Shown here piece after piece: positions 24,643 to 32,145 of a stretch of DNA of 64,000 nt. The stretch is from the NCBI RefSeq assembly GCF_023555055.1, contig NZ_JAMJPL010000003.1, positions 62,001-126,000 of the forward strand. The letters run 5' to 3'. Every line of letters begins with the position of its first letter. The stretch's first letter is position 1. Source of the stretch: Marinobacter sp. ATCH36 (GTDB lineage: Bacteria > Pseudomonadota > Gammaproteobacteria > Pseudomonadales > Oleiphilaceae). A program made the translations under genes and the position numbers. The notes beneath the pieces are model-generated. The model ran no database searches. It worked only from the letters and a program-made list of their open reading frames with translations, and was not told the origin of the DNA.

Positions 24643-25353
24643 ATGAGACAGATTGTACTGGATACCGAAACCACCGGTATCGATCCGGCTGAAGGCCACC
24701 GGATTATCGAAATAGGGTGTGTGGAGCTGATGGAGCGCCAGACCACCGGGCGCCACTACCATGTGTATATCAATCCGGAAAGGGAGGTGGAAGCCGAGGC
24801 GATAACGATTCACGGAATCACCAACGAGTTTCTTGCTGACAAGCCCAGATTCGCAGATATCGCCGATGAGTTCTTTGAATTCATAAAAGGCGCCGAACTT
24901 GTCATTCACAATGCGGCCTTTGATATCGGTTTTATGGATTCGGAATTCGCCCGCCTGAAGCCGGTCCGTAAGACGGCCGATTATTGTGGGGTAGTGGATT
25001 CCCTTGCCATCGCGCGGAAAAAACACCCGGGCCAGAAAAATAACCTGGATGCCCTGTGTAAACGGTATGGCATCGATAACAGCAGCCGGGATCTTCACGG
25101 CGCTTTGCTGGATGCCGAGATTCTTGCCGACGTCTACCTTCTACTCACCGGTGGTCAGACAGCGTTATCACTGGATGCGGGTAGCGATGAAGCCGGGGGT
25201 GGGAATGGTATCCGCCGGCTGGCATCCGACCGCAAGCCGCTGAGTGTTGTCCGTGCCAGCGATGACGAAGCCTCTGCCCATGAAGAGTTCATGGCACTGC
25301 TTGCCAAACAGGCAGGCGGAACGGTTTGGGACAGGCTGGAATCGAAAGAGTGA
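24643..25353 (+). CDS. dnaQ: DNA polymerase III epsilon subunit (3'-5' proofreading exonuclease)
   Basis: 236 aa. DEDDh exonuclease motifs: ExoI LDTETTGIDP (residues 5-14), ExoII VIHNAAFDIGFMDSE (near 86-100), and ExoIII HGALLDAEILAD. The C-terminal segment that contacts the polymerase alpha subunit ends in FMALLAKQAGGTVW. Last gene before the fimL promoter region. Confidence 0.96.
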   Translation: MRQIVLDTETTGIDPAEGHRIIEIGCVELMERQTTGRHYHVYINPEREVEAEAITIHGITNEFLADKPRFADIADEFFEFIKGAELVIHNAAFDIGFMDSEFARLKPVRKTADYCGVVDSLAIARKKHPGQKNNLDALCKRYGIDNSSRDLHGALLDAEILADVYLLLTGGQTALSLDAGSDEAGGGNGIRRLASDRKPLSVVRASDDEASAHEEFMALLAKQAGGTVWDRLESKE

Positions 25354-25430
25354 ATAAACGCCGGATCGGGTAATGGCTCACTGCAATGAGAACTGTGCCG
25401 GGTTGTACTTTTTGTTACATTCCCGCTTTC

Positions 25431-25458
25431 TTGAGCTACTTGAGTTTTGTGTTATAAG
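25431..25458 (+). promoter_or_regulatory. Candidate sigma70 promoter upstream of fimL
   Basis: TTGAGC at 25,431-25,436 and TATAAG at 25,453-25,458, separated by 16 bp, within the 252-bp gap between dnaQ and fimL. Predicted start about 25,465, just where the hairpin at 25,466 begins. Read by eye; unverified. Confidence 0.4.
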
Positions 25459-25465
25459 TAATGAT

Positions 25466-25497
25466 AAGTTCGCGAGTTTTCGCGAACTTTTATTTTA
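25466..25497 (+). terminator. Intrinsic terminator-like hairpin between dnaQ and fimL
   Basis: Perfect 10-bp stem (25,466-25,475 with 25,480-25,489), four-base loop GTTT, followed by TTTATTTT. It would end transcripts from rnhA-dnaQ. A promoter-like pair lies immediately upstream, so it might also form the 5' end of the fimL leader. Confidence 0.7.
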
Positions 25498-25605
25498 GCT
25501 GGGAAGGGTAAATCCGGCTCATAAAAAGACTCTCAAAAAAAACCGAAAGGGTCACATTCCAAGAACAGGGCGCGGTAGTTTCCGCATAATTTACAGGAAG
25601 CGTTT

Positions 25606-27312
25606 ATGGTTCAATCGTCTCTTGCGACGAAATCGCAGTCATTTGATCTGGTCAAAAGTGAGATTGAGCAGACCATAAGACAGGCAGAATCAAGCCTGGA
25701 ACGCTTTCAGGAAAATCGCGAGAGCGGTGAAGACCTGCAGAACTGTGTGGATTTTCTGAACCAGCTCCGTGGTATTTTTATTCTGGTTGAGCTGCGTGCA
25801 GGCACTTTGCTGTGCCAGGAAGCGGTCAGCATGGCGAACGACGTTCCCGTTGGCGCCAATGATGACAAAAACATTCTCCTTACCACACTCAACAGTGCCC
25901 TGTTTATCCTGCGCCGATACGTGGAGTACTATCATCAGCAACGTGAGGATCATCCCGAGCTGCTGTTGCCGGTCATCAATGACCTGCGTGAGGCCAGAAA
26001 GGAAAAACCCTATCCGGAATCCTGCTTTTTCGATATCGACGTGAAAGACCGACCTGATTTCTGCTCCGGGCTCGACCTGGAGTCGTTTGAGGGCAACGAA
26101 GCAGATTATGAAATCCTGGCTCGTCGAATGCGTCTTACCTTTCAGGTGGCATTGCTGGGTATTCTTCGTGAAAAGAATGATGTGGTCAGCAAGAAGCTCT
26201 TTGGTCGGGCCGCCAGGGGATTCACCCGTTTATGCCAGGGCCAACCAATGGGGCAGATGTGGTGTCTGGTGGCCGTTGTTGCCGACACCATGCTTGACCG
26301 CGCCATGGGTTTCAACAAGTCGCGTAAGCGCATGTTCATGCGTATTGAAAAGTATTCCCGTGAACTGGTGTACGTTGGCAAAGTCGCTACCGCGAAAGAC
26401 GCTCCGGATTCCCTGATAAAGGATCTGATTTATCTGTTATACCGCAGCGGATCCGCAAATCCGGAAGTTACATCCGTTCTGTCGGCGTTTCGCCTTGCGC
26501 CGGCGGATTTTCCGGATTCCATGCTCGATGCCCATGCCCGCCGGCTTTATGGCCCTGGCTCGGATGTGCTCAAGTCCCTGTCTACGGCCCTGCAGGACGA
26601 GCTGAATCAGCTCAAGGACAAGCTTGATATTGTTGAGCGCGGCATCGAGCCGGACCTGGCTGAACTGTCCTCCATTGCCGAAGCCCTGGAGCGCATGGCG
26701 AATACCCTGGTGATGCTTGACCTGAACCAGCTCGGCACCATGGCGCGGGCAGAAGCGGCAAAACTGCGCACCTGGGAGGAAGAAAAACGGTTACCGGCAG
26801 ACGATGAACTCTACAAGCTTGCAGACTCCGTGCTTGGTATCGAGGACGCTGTGATGCAGATTGTGACCAGAGGCATCACCTCGGAAACCGACGCCCTGGC
26901 CGGCGGACAAAGAAGCCGGGAAGAATCCCTCTACCTGAAAGAAGCCACCTTTGTAGTGGCCGATGAAGCCAGAAGTGCGCTGACTCTGGCAAAACGGGCC
27001 ATTACAGCCTTCATTGAATCCGACTACGACAAACTCCATCTGGCAAACCTGCCAGGCACCCTCCACAGCATCTGGGGAGGGCTTCATATGCTCGATGACT
27101 CCGGTGCAGCGTCTGTACTTGAACGCGTGGCGGGGTCCATACAGGAGCGTCTTCTGGACGCCAGAGAGGCACCCCCGGCTCAGGTTCTGGAAGCGCTGGC
27201 GGATGCGCTCACTTCTCTTGAATACTATATTGAAAGCATTGGCAAACGTGAGGAGCGAAACGCAGATCTGTTGCGACTTGCAGAATCGTCACTGGATGAC
27301 GTGGGCCTGTGA
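25606..27312 (+). CDS. fimL: FimL-like scaffold protein (ChpA N-terminal homologue)
   Basis: 568 aa, all-helical, soluble. It resembles P. aeruginosa FimL, a protein related to the N-terminal Hpt-like region of ChpA that lacks the phosphorylatable His and supports type IV pilus assembly, twitching and cAMP signalling. Typical stretches are CVDFLNQLRGIFILVEL and LESFEGNEADYEILARRMR. The start has AGGAAG 6 nt upstream. Position after dnaQ agrees with P. aeruginosa (fimL a few genes beyond dnaQ). No other pilus or chemosensory genes are in the window. Confidence 0.8.
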   Translation: MVQSSLATKSQSFDLVKSEIEQTIRQAESSLERFQENRESGEDLQNCVDFLNQLRGIFILVELRAGTLLCQEAVSMANDVPVGANDDKNILLTTLNSALFILRRYVEYYHQQREDHPELLLPVINDLREARKEKPYPESCFFDIDVKDRPDFCSGLDLESFEGNEADYEILARRMRLTFQVALLGILREKNDVVSKKLFGRAARGFTRLCQGQPMGQMWCLVAVVADTMLDRAMGFNKSRKRMFMRIEKYSRELVYVGKVATAKDAPDSLIKDLIYLLYRSGSANPEVTSVLSAFRLAPADFPDSMLDAHARRLYGPGSDVLKSLSTALQDELNQLKDKLDIVERGIEPDLAELSSIAEALERMANTLVMLDLNQLGTMARAEAAKLRTWEEEKRLPADDELYKLADSVLGIEDAVMQIVTRGITSETDALAGGQRSREESLYLKEATFVVADEARSALTLAKRAITAFIESDYDKLHLANLPGTLHSIWGGLHMLDDSGAASVLERVAGSIQERLLDAREAPPAQVLEALADALTSLEYYIESIGKREERNADLLRLAESSLDDVGL

Positions 27313-27338
27313 GGCGGCTTACCGAATAGCGGAAACAA

Positions 27339-27366
27339 AAAACCCTGCAGATGGCAGGGTTTTATT
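27339..27366. terminator. Bidirectional terminator between fimL and SCP2 gene
   Basis: Stem AAAACCCTGC (27,339-27,348) pairs with GCAGGGTTTT (27,354-27,363) around a 5-base loop, with A-run before and T-run after. Serves both convergent genes. Confidence 0.85.
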
Positions 27367-27388
27367 ATGGGAGGGTCCTGACGGGCAA

Positions 27389-27703
27389 TCAGCCCATGTT
27401 GAACAGCTCACCCAGTTTGGTCGCCAGCATCATGTCGCCTTCGGCGCGCAGCTGGCCAGCCATAAACGCCTGCATGCCGTCTGTTTCGCCGGACACGATG
27501 CCTTTAAGAGTCTCGGAGTTCATGATCAGCGTAACAGAAGGGTCGTCGTGGGTACCTTCGACGGCCTTGCAGGTGCCATCCTTGATAATCACGTGATAGT
27601 TGTTGTCGTCCTCGATATCGAACTGGAAGACCAGGTCCAGGCCTTCAGCGGCGTCTGCGTTGAAATTCTGTTCGAGCTTTTCAAAGATTGGAGCTACAGA
27701 CAT
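27389..27703 (-). CDS. SCP2 sterol-binding domain protein
   Basis: 104 aa, a stand-alone SCP2 (sterol carrier protein 2) domain. Typical pattern: DGTCKAVEGTHDDPSVTLIM, then LKGIVSGETDGMQAFMAGQLRAEGDM. Such proteins bind lipids or acyl-CoA in a hydrophobic tunnel; the bacterial role is not defined. The ATG at 27,703 fits the domain start; the frame is open 20 codons further up but with basic, non-family sequence. Monocistronic. Confidence 0.9.
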   Translation of the reverse strand: MSVAPIFEKLEQNFNADAAEGLDLVFQFDIEDDNNYHVIIKDGTCKAVEGTHDDPSVTLIMNSETLKGIVSGETDGMQAFMAGQLRAEGDMMLATKLGELFNMG

Positions 27704-27899
27704 TATTTTACCCTTTTTGGTGTTTGTCTTGGCGTATTGACGGCGGGCGAGCCGACGTAGCATTCGACTTTAGGGTGAGACATTAACAGTGTCAAGCTCG
27801 ATCGAACGCTTGTTTTAATTTCTTTATCGCCGTGATGGGTTGTACCTCAAGGCACCTCGGTTACAATCGAGCGCTCAAGAATAATCCTGGAGAAGCAAC

Positions 27900-28964
27900 T
27901 TGGAATTTCTGACAGAGTTCGGTTTGTTCATTGCGAAAACGGCCACGCTGGTGGTTGCTGTGGTGGTCATTATTTCCGTGATTATGTCCGCTGCCCAGAA
28001 AGAAAAGGGCGATCACGGTGAAGAGGGTGAACTGAGGGTTCGCAAACTTAACGAGAAGTACCGCAAACTGAGGGAGTCTCTTCAGGCCCGGTTGCGCAGT
28101 GACTCGGAGCGTAAGGCTTTTGAAAAAGCCCGCAAGAAAGAAGAAAAAGCCAAAGAAAAAGCGGCCAAGGCAAAGCGCAAGTCTGGTGAGGCCGAGGAGG
28201 ACGCAAAGCCGAAGGTGTATGTCCTCGATTTCGACGGTGACATCAAGGCCAGCGACACCGATTCTCTGCGCCGCTCCATAACAGCCGTCCTCAGCGTAGC
28301 AGAACCGGAAACGGATGAAATCGTCATTCGCCTGGAAAGCGCAGGCGGACTGGTTCATTCCTACGGCCTGGCTGCGGCGCAACTGGACCGTATTCGGGCC
28401 AAGGGCATTAAGCTGACAGCCTGTGTTGATAAAGTAGCGGCCAGCGGTGGCTACATGATGGCCTGTGTTGCAGATCGCATTGTGGCGTCTCCTTTTGCCA
28501 TTCTGGGCTCAATTGGTGTGGTTGCTCAGTTGCCAAATTTCCATCGCTTCCTGAAGAAAAACGATGTGGATTTTGAAGTGCTTACGGCTGGCGAACATAA
28601 GCGGACCCTGACGATTTTTGGTGAAAATACCGACAAGGGCAGGTCGAAGTTCCTGGAAGATCTTGAAGATACCCACGTGTTGTTCAAGGAATACGTCGGA
28701 GAGCGTCGTCCCGGGCTGGACATAACAGCTGTCGCCAACGGCGATATCTGGTTTGGCCGCCGGGCGCTAGAGGTCAATCTGATCGACGAAATCCAGACCT
28801 CCGACGAATTTCTCATTGAAGCCTGCGACCGTGCAGACGTAATCTCGGTAAGCTATCAACGCAAGCGCACACTACCGGAAAAGCTCGGCCTGGCCACCAG
28901 TGCGGCACTTGAACATACTGTATGGCGGGTACTGGGCGCGTTCCGTAATCAGAAAATCCAGTAA
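27900..28964 (+). CDS. sohB: Inner-membrane serine peptidase SohB
   Basis: 354 aa, S49 family. It starts with TTG at 27,900 (GGAGAAG 5 nt upstream), giving MEFLTEFGLF, the usual SohB opening. One membrane segment (~residues 8-30), a basic Lys/Glu-rich linker (~50-100), then the S49 domain with catalytic Ser in ASGGYMMAC and the Lys in GEHKRTLT. Role in envelope protein turnover is inferred from E. coli SohB. Confidence 0.94.
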   Translation: MEFLTEFGLFIAKTATLVVAVVVIISVIMSAAQKEKGDHGEEGELRVRKLNEKYRKLRESLQARLRSDSERKAFEKARKKEEKAKEKAAKAKRKSGEAEEDAKPKVYVLDFDGDIKASDTDSLRRSITAVLSVAEPETDEIVIRLESAGGLVHSYGLAAAQLDRIRAKGIKLTACVDKVAASGGYMMACVADRIVASPFAILGSIGVVAQLPNFHRFLKKNDVDFEVLTAGEHKRTLTIFGENTDKGRSKFLEDLEDTHVLFKEYVGERRPGLDITAVANGDIWFGRRALEVNLIDEIQTSDEFLIEACDRADVISVSYQRKRTLPEKLGLATSAALEHTVWRVLGAFRNQKIQ

Positions 28965-28990
28965 AGCCAACAATGGCGGGGGAAAGAATC

Positions 28991-29989
28991 ATGACAAACG
29001 ACACCGAGTTCAAGGCATGGCGCGTTCAGGAGCAGGACGGCGAATACACGGGTTCTGAACAGACACTCCACGTATCAGACCTGCCAGAGAATGAAGTGCT
29101 GATCCGGGTCAGTCATTCCTCCCTCAACTATAAAGACGCCCTGTCTGCCTCCGGTAATAAAGGCGTCACCCGTAGCTTCCCCCATACTCCGGGCATCGAC
29201 GCTGCAGGGGAAGTTGTGGAAGCCTCGTCAGGCCCATTCTCCGCCGGCGACAAAGTCCTTGTGACTGGTTATGACCTCGGTATGAACACTGACGGCGGCT
29301 TTGGCGAATACATCCGCGTACCGGCAGGCTGGTGTGTGGCAATGCCGCAGGGCTGGGACGCGCGCACCGCCATGATCTACGGTACCGCTGGCCTCACTGC
29401 GGGACTGTGTGTGAGAAAACTGCTGACCATGGGTGCCGCCCCGGAGCAGGGCAAGGTCGCGGTAAGCGGTGCCAGTGGCGCAGTGGGCAGCGTGGCCGTT
29501 GAACTGCTGGCCAACCTCGGATTCGAAGTGGTGGCGATCAGCGGAAAGCAGGATCATGCCGATGCACTCAAAAACCTGGGTGCTACCGAAGTGCTGGGCC
29601 GCGAAGCCCTGGCAACCGAAAAGAAGCCAATGCTGAAGCCGGCCTTCGCCAATGCCGTGGACACCGTAGGCGGCGGCCCGTTGGCCGAACTGTTGAAGCA
29701 GATTCACCCTGGCGGCTCTGTCTCCTGCTGCGGCCTGGTAGCTGGCCCACAGCTGGAAACCACCGTGCTGCCGTTTATCCTCCGGGGTAACAACCTGCTG
29801 GGCGTGGATTCCGTGGAAATCCCGATGGCGCAAAAACAGGCAGTCTGGGACAAGTTCTCTGGTGACTGGGCCTGCAAGAAAATCGAGGCCTCGGCAAAGG
29901 ATATTGGCCGTGGTGAACTGGACGGCGCGTTGAAGGCGTTTTTGAAAGGGGAGTCGTCAGGGAAGATTGTTTTGGATCATTCCAGGTGA
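28991..29989 (+). CDS. acuI: Acryloyl-CoA reductase / YhdH-type quinone oxidoreductase
   Basis: 332 aa zinc-free MDR protein of the YhdH/YhfP (AcuI) family. Family markers are SSLNYKDALSASGNKG, FPHTPGIDAAGEV and the NADPH fold SGASGAVGSVAVELL. AcuI reduces acryloyl-CoA to propionyl-CoA, relevant to DMSP breakdown in marine bacteria; DMSP use here is not shown. The ATG at 28,991 is preferred over 28,973, as it gives the family N-terminus. 26 bp after sohB. Confidence 0.85.
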   Translation: MTNDTEFKAWRVQEQDGEYTGSEQTLHVSDLPENEVLIRVSHSSLNYKDALSASGNKGVTRSFPHTPGIDAAGEVVEASSGPFSAGDKVLVTGYDLGMNTDGGFGEYIRVPAGWCVAMPQGWDARTAMIYGTAGLTAGLCVRKLLTMGAAPEQGKVAVSGASGAVGSVAVELLANLGFEVVAISGKQDHADALKNLGATEVLGREALATEKKPMLKPAFANAVDTVGGGPLAELLKQIHPGGSVSCCGLVAGPQLETTVLPFILRGNNLLGVDSVEIPMAQKQAVWDKFSGDWACKKIEASAKDIGRGELDGALKAFLKGESSGKIVLDHSR

Positions 29990-29998
29990 AAAGGACAC

Positions 29999-30038
29999 CT
30001 TAGGTTGGGTTTGTCGGATTACGCCTTTGGCTAATCCG
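29999..30038. repeat. REP-like palindrome, left part, split by the IS
   Basis: Just after acuI. CGGATTA and TAATCCG arms (30,015-30,021 and 30,032-30,038) enclose CGCCTTTGGC; TAGGT to the left would pair with ACCTA, which now lies beyond the IS at 31,453-31,457. Joining 30,038 to 31,453 rebuilds one continuous imperfect palindrome. Similar palindromes are common in gammaproteobacterial genomes; no other copy was seen in this window. Confidence 0.7.
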
Positions 30039-30041
30039 TAT

Positions 30042-30055
30042 ATGGTCTCCTCCCC
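30042..30055. repeat. IS left subterminal inverted repeat
   Basis: ATGGTCTCCTCCCC, exactly inverted at 31,432-31,445. The same 14 bases also occur in direct orientation at 31,360-31,373, covering the transposase start codon. Confidence 0.85.
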
Positions 30056-30326
30056 GTTTGCAAGGTCTCAGTGCTCGATGTCAGGGACAGGTTTGCGTCC
30101 GTATATCCGGCCTGTTTAACGAGGCGGCTTTGTCGCCTCTGGCCTTGATGGAAAGATCCGCGCCTACCGTCCTTATCGACCTAACGGCCTCTCGGGCCCT
30201 CGGATTAATCAGGTTTTCGGCAGGCCGGTCTGACCTGTTATGCCATCAATCGCTGCGACCCTCGCAACCTGAGGGAAGGTGATCTTCTTACTCGTTTACT
30301 TCGTGTCGTTTGTCTATTTCATTCAC
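30056..30326 (-). ncRNA. Possible bridge RNA region of the IS
   Basis: 271 bp non-coding stretch between the transposase stop and the left end, the position where IS1111-group elements are reported to carry the guide (bridge) RNA. Stem-loops visible: GAGGCG/CGCCTC (30,121-30,126 with 30,134-30,139) and CCCTC/GAGGG (30,259-30,263 with 30,271-30,275). Exact ends, strand and guide loops were not established; the call rests on family knowledge and position. Confidence 0.35.
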
Positions 30327-31361
30327 TCATCCAGCCAGCTGTTGCTCCGGTGGCTGGTAATGTTCGCCTCGGGCGATGATCACCCAGGCAATGCGAACCA
30401 ATTTATTGGCCAATGCCACCGTGGCTTTGTTGAAGCCCCGCTCAGCCTTCAGCCGCTGGACCCATCGGCTTAGCCGGTCGGTCTTCCTGTCAGCCCGGGC
30501 AGCCACCGATCGGGCTCCGTGGACCAGCTGGGCACGCACGTACGGGTCGCCTCGCTTGCTGATCCCCAGCAGTACGTCTTTGCCACCCGTGCTGTTTTGA
30601 CGGGGAACCAGTCCCAACGCCGCTGCGGCGTCTCTGCCTCTGCGGAACTGGCGGCCATCGCCCATCCAGCCCTTCAGCAGGCTGGCGACCACCTCGCCAA
30701 TACCCGGTATGGCTTGCAGGCGCTGACAGGTCTCGTCCTGTTTAGCCATCCGCTGCACTTGCTGGTCGTACCAGGCCAGTTCCTTCTCTACCTCTAAAAA
30801 CCGCTGATACTGGCGGTTCAGTAACTGCCGCGCCCAATCGGTTAACTCATTGTCGGCGTCCCCCAGAGCGAGCGGTAGCTCCCGGCGTAAAGCCGCTATG
30901 CCTTGGGGAATGATCACGCCGTACTCGGCTAACAGTCCTCGCAACTGATTGCTGATCCGGGTCCGTTCTGTGCTCACACCCCGGCGCAGCTTATGCAGCA
31001 TTTGTTCATCCTACTGCTCAGCGCCCTTGAGTGGCACCGGACGAATTCGCCCATGCTCGCTCGCCTCCGCAATGGCCTGGGCGTCGTTGTAGTCGTTCTT
31101 CTGACCTCGCAGATAGCCCTTGACGTGCTGGGGCGGTAAAAGCTCAACCTGGTGTCCCAAGGCCTGTATCTGACGGGCCCAGTAATGTGAGCTGCCACAC
31201 GCCTCCAGGGCGACCTTGCACGGCTCCAGCCGGACCAGTTGCTCCAGCAATTGCTTACGGCGTACTTTGCGCTTCCAGCCGCATTGGCCTTTCGGGCCCA
31301 GCCCGTAAAGGGCAAACGTGTTCTTTGCGAGGTCAATGCCAATCGTTGTAAGCTTTGCCAT
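30327..31361 (-). pseudogene. IS110-family transposase, interrupted by an amber codon
   Basis: One frame of 344 codons split by TAG at 31,011-31,013, between ...LKGAEQ and DEQMLHKLRR.... No frameshift: both halves are in the same frame. The N-terminal RuvC-like DEDD part has GIDLAKN, VALEACGSS and QKNDYNDAQAI; the C-terminal Transposase_20 part has the serine motif RQNSTGGKDVLLG and ISKRGDPYVRAQL. All expected catalytic residues are present, so a single CAG-to-TAG change is the simplest explanation. Start ATG at 31,361 has GAGGAG upstream. Confidence 0.88.
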
Positions 31362-31375
31362 GGTCTCCTCCCCTC
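31360..31375. repeat. Internal copy of the IS terminal repeat over the transposase start
   Basis: 16 bases that are the exact inverse of 31,430-31,445 at the right end. In the transposase mRNA this copy contains the Shine-Dalgarno (GGAGGAG) and the AUG, so RNA that starts outside the element could fold both into a 16-bp stem. Confidence 0.8.
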
Positions 31376-31431
31376 ATTTCTGATAGGAAATTCTCCTTCC
31401 CTATCCTGGCGCATTGCGACGCCGATTAGGA

Positions 31432-31445
31432 GGGGAGGAGACCAT
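31432..31445. repeat. IS right subterminal inverted repeat
   Basis: GGGGAGGAGACCAT, inverse of 30,042-30,055. Five bases (CACAT would follow from 31,446 to 31,450) separate it from the flanking CG. Confidence 0.85.
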
Positions 31446-31495
31446 CACATCGACCTACGGTTGATGTCCGGGCGGGTCACCTCCCGTATCCGCCA

Positions 31496-31604
31496 GAACG
31501 AAGTGGGGGCCGGCAGCCAAAACTGTGCGGAGCCAGGGATGGCGGAGCCCAAGCCGAACAGGACGTCTTGAGGCGTGTTTTGGTTGCTGGCCCCCGCTTC
31601 GTTC
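31496..31604. repeat. Palindromic intergenic element of about 109 bp
   Basis: Two 28-base arms, 31,496-31,523 and 31,577-31,604, are inverted copies with three mismatches (arm core GGGGGCC and CCAAAAC; outer ends GAACGAAG and CTTCGTTC). The 53-base centre includes CCAGGGATGGCGG. No ORF. It lies between the convergent acuI and DUF934 genes, outside the IS. It looks like a MITE or repeated palindromic unit; copy number elsewhere is unknown. Confidence 0.7.
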
Positions 31605-31641
31605 GTCATGGGAGTCAAAGAGCCCCCCGGCGAGTAAAAAG

Positions 31642-32145
31642 TCAGGAAGCTCGACGGCGAAACAGGGGCACGTCAGTATCTGTGGCTGCCTGGTAGCCTT
31701 GAGTGAAGAAGTTCAGACAACGGGCCGCTTTGGTAATGTCCTTGTCTGCTCGCAGCACATAGGTATCAAATCCGCAGCGCTTCATGAACTGAAGCTGATC
31801 CAGCAGAACATCACCCACCGCACGGAGTTCATTGCGATAGTTGAGTCGCTCTCGCAGAATCCGCGCGATACTGTAACCGCGACCATCACTGAACTTCGGG
31901 AAATTCACCGCAATAACCGGCAGCTCATTGACCACGCCAGTGAGCATCTCCGGCTCCTCATGGCTGTCCAGCCAGACCCCGATATCATCCCGGCCTTCAA
32001 AATGCTCTTTGCCGGCAAGCCACAAATCAGCGGGAATCAGTGCCGGTTGCTCCGGAATATCCAGGGATTCACCATCAGAGGGCCTGTGAACAAGGACCCA
32101 GTTGTCCTCACGGATACTTCCGTCGCTGGTAATCAAATCAGGCAT
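31642..32145 (-). CDS. DUF934 family protein, sulfite-reduction accessory
   Basis: 167 aa from the ATG at 32,145 (MPDLITSDG), overlapping the cysI stop by 8 bp; the frame is open further up inside cysI. DUF934 features: LPVIAVNFPKFSDGRGYSIARILRER and the end NFFTQGYQAATDT. The family is found almost only directly after ferredoxin-type sulfite reductase genes and is presumed to help that enzyme (assembly or electron delivery). Function unproven. Confidence 0.88.
   Translation of the reverse strand: MPDLITSDGSIREDNWVLVHRPSDGESLDIPEQPALIPADLWLAGKEHFEGRDDIGVWLDSHEEPEMLTGVVNELPVIAVNFPKFSDGRGYSIARILRERLNYRNELRAVGDVLLDQLQFMKRCGFDTYVLRADKDITKAARCLNFFTQGYQAATDTDVPLFRRRAS

Larger units (their letters stand above)
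30039..31450 (-). mobile_element. IS110/IS1111-type insertion sequence
   Basis: About 1,412 bp holding one transposase gene (minus strand) with a premature stop. The ends have subterminal inverted repeats: 14 identical bases at 30,042-30,055 and, inverted, 31,432-31,445, sitting 3-5 bases inside the ends. No long target duplication; only a CG dinucleotide flanks both ends (30,037-30,038 and 31,451-31,452). The short upstream and long (~270 bp) downstream non-coding parts are the IS1111-subgroup layout. It interrupts a REP-like palindrome, a known target class for this family. Confidence 0.85.
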
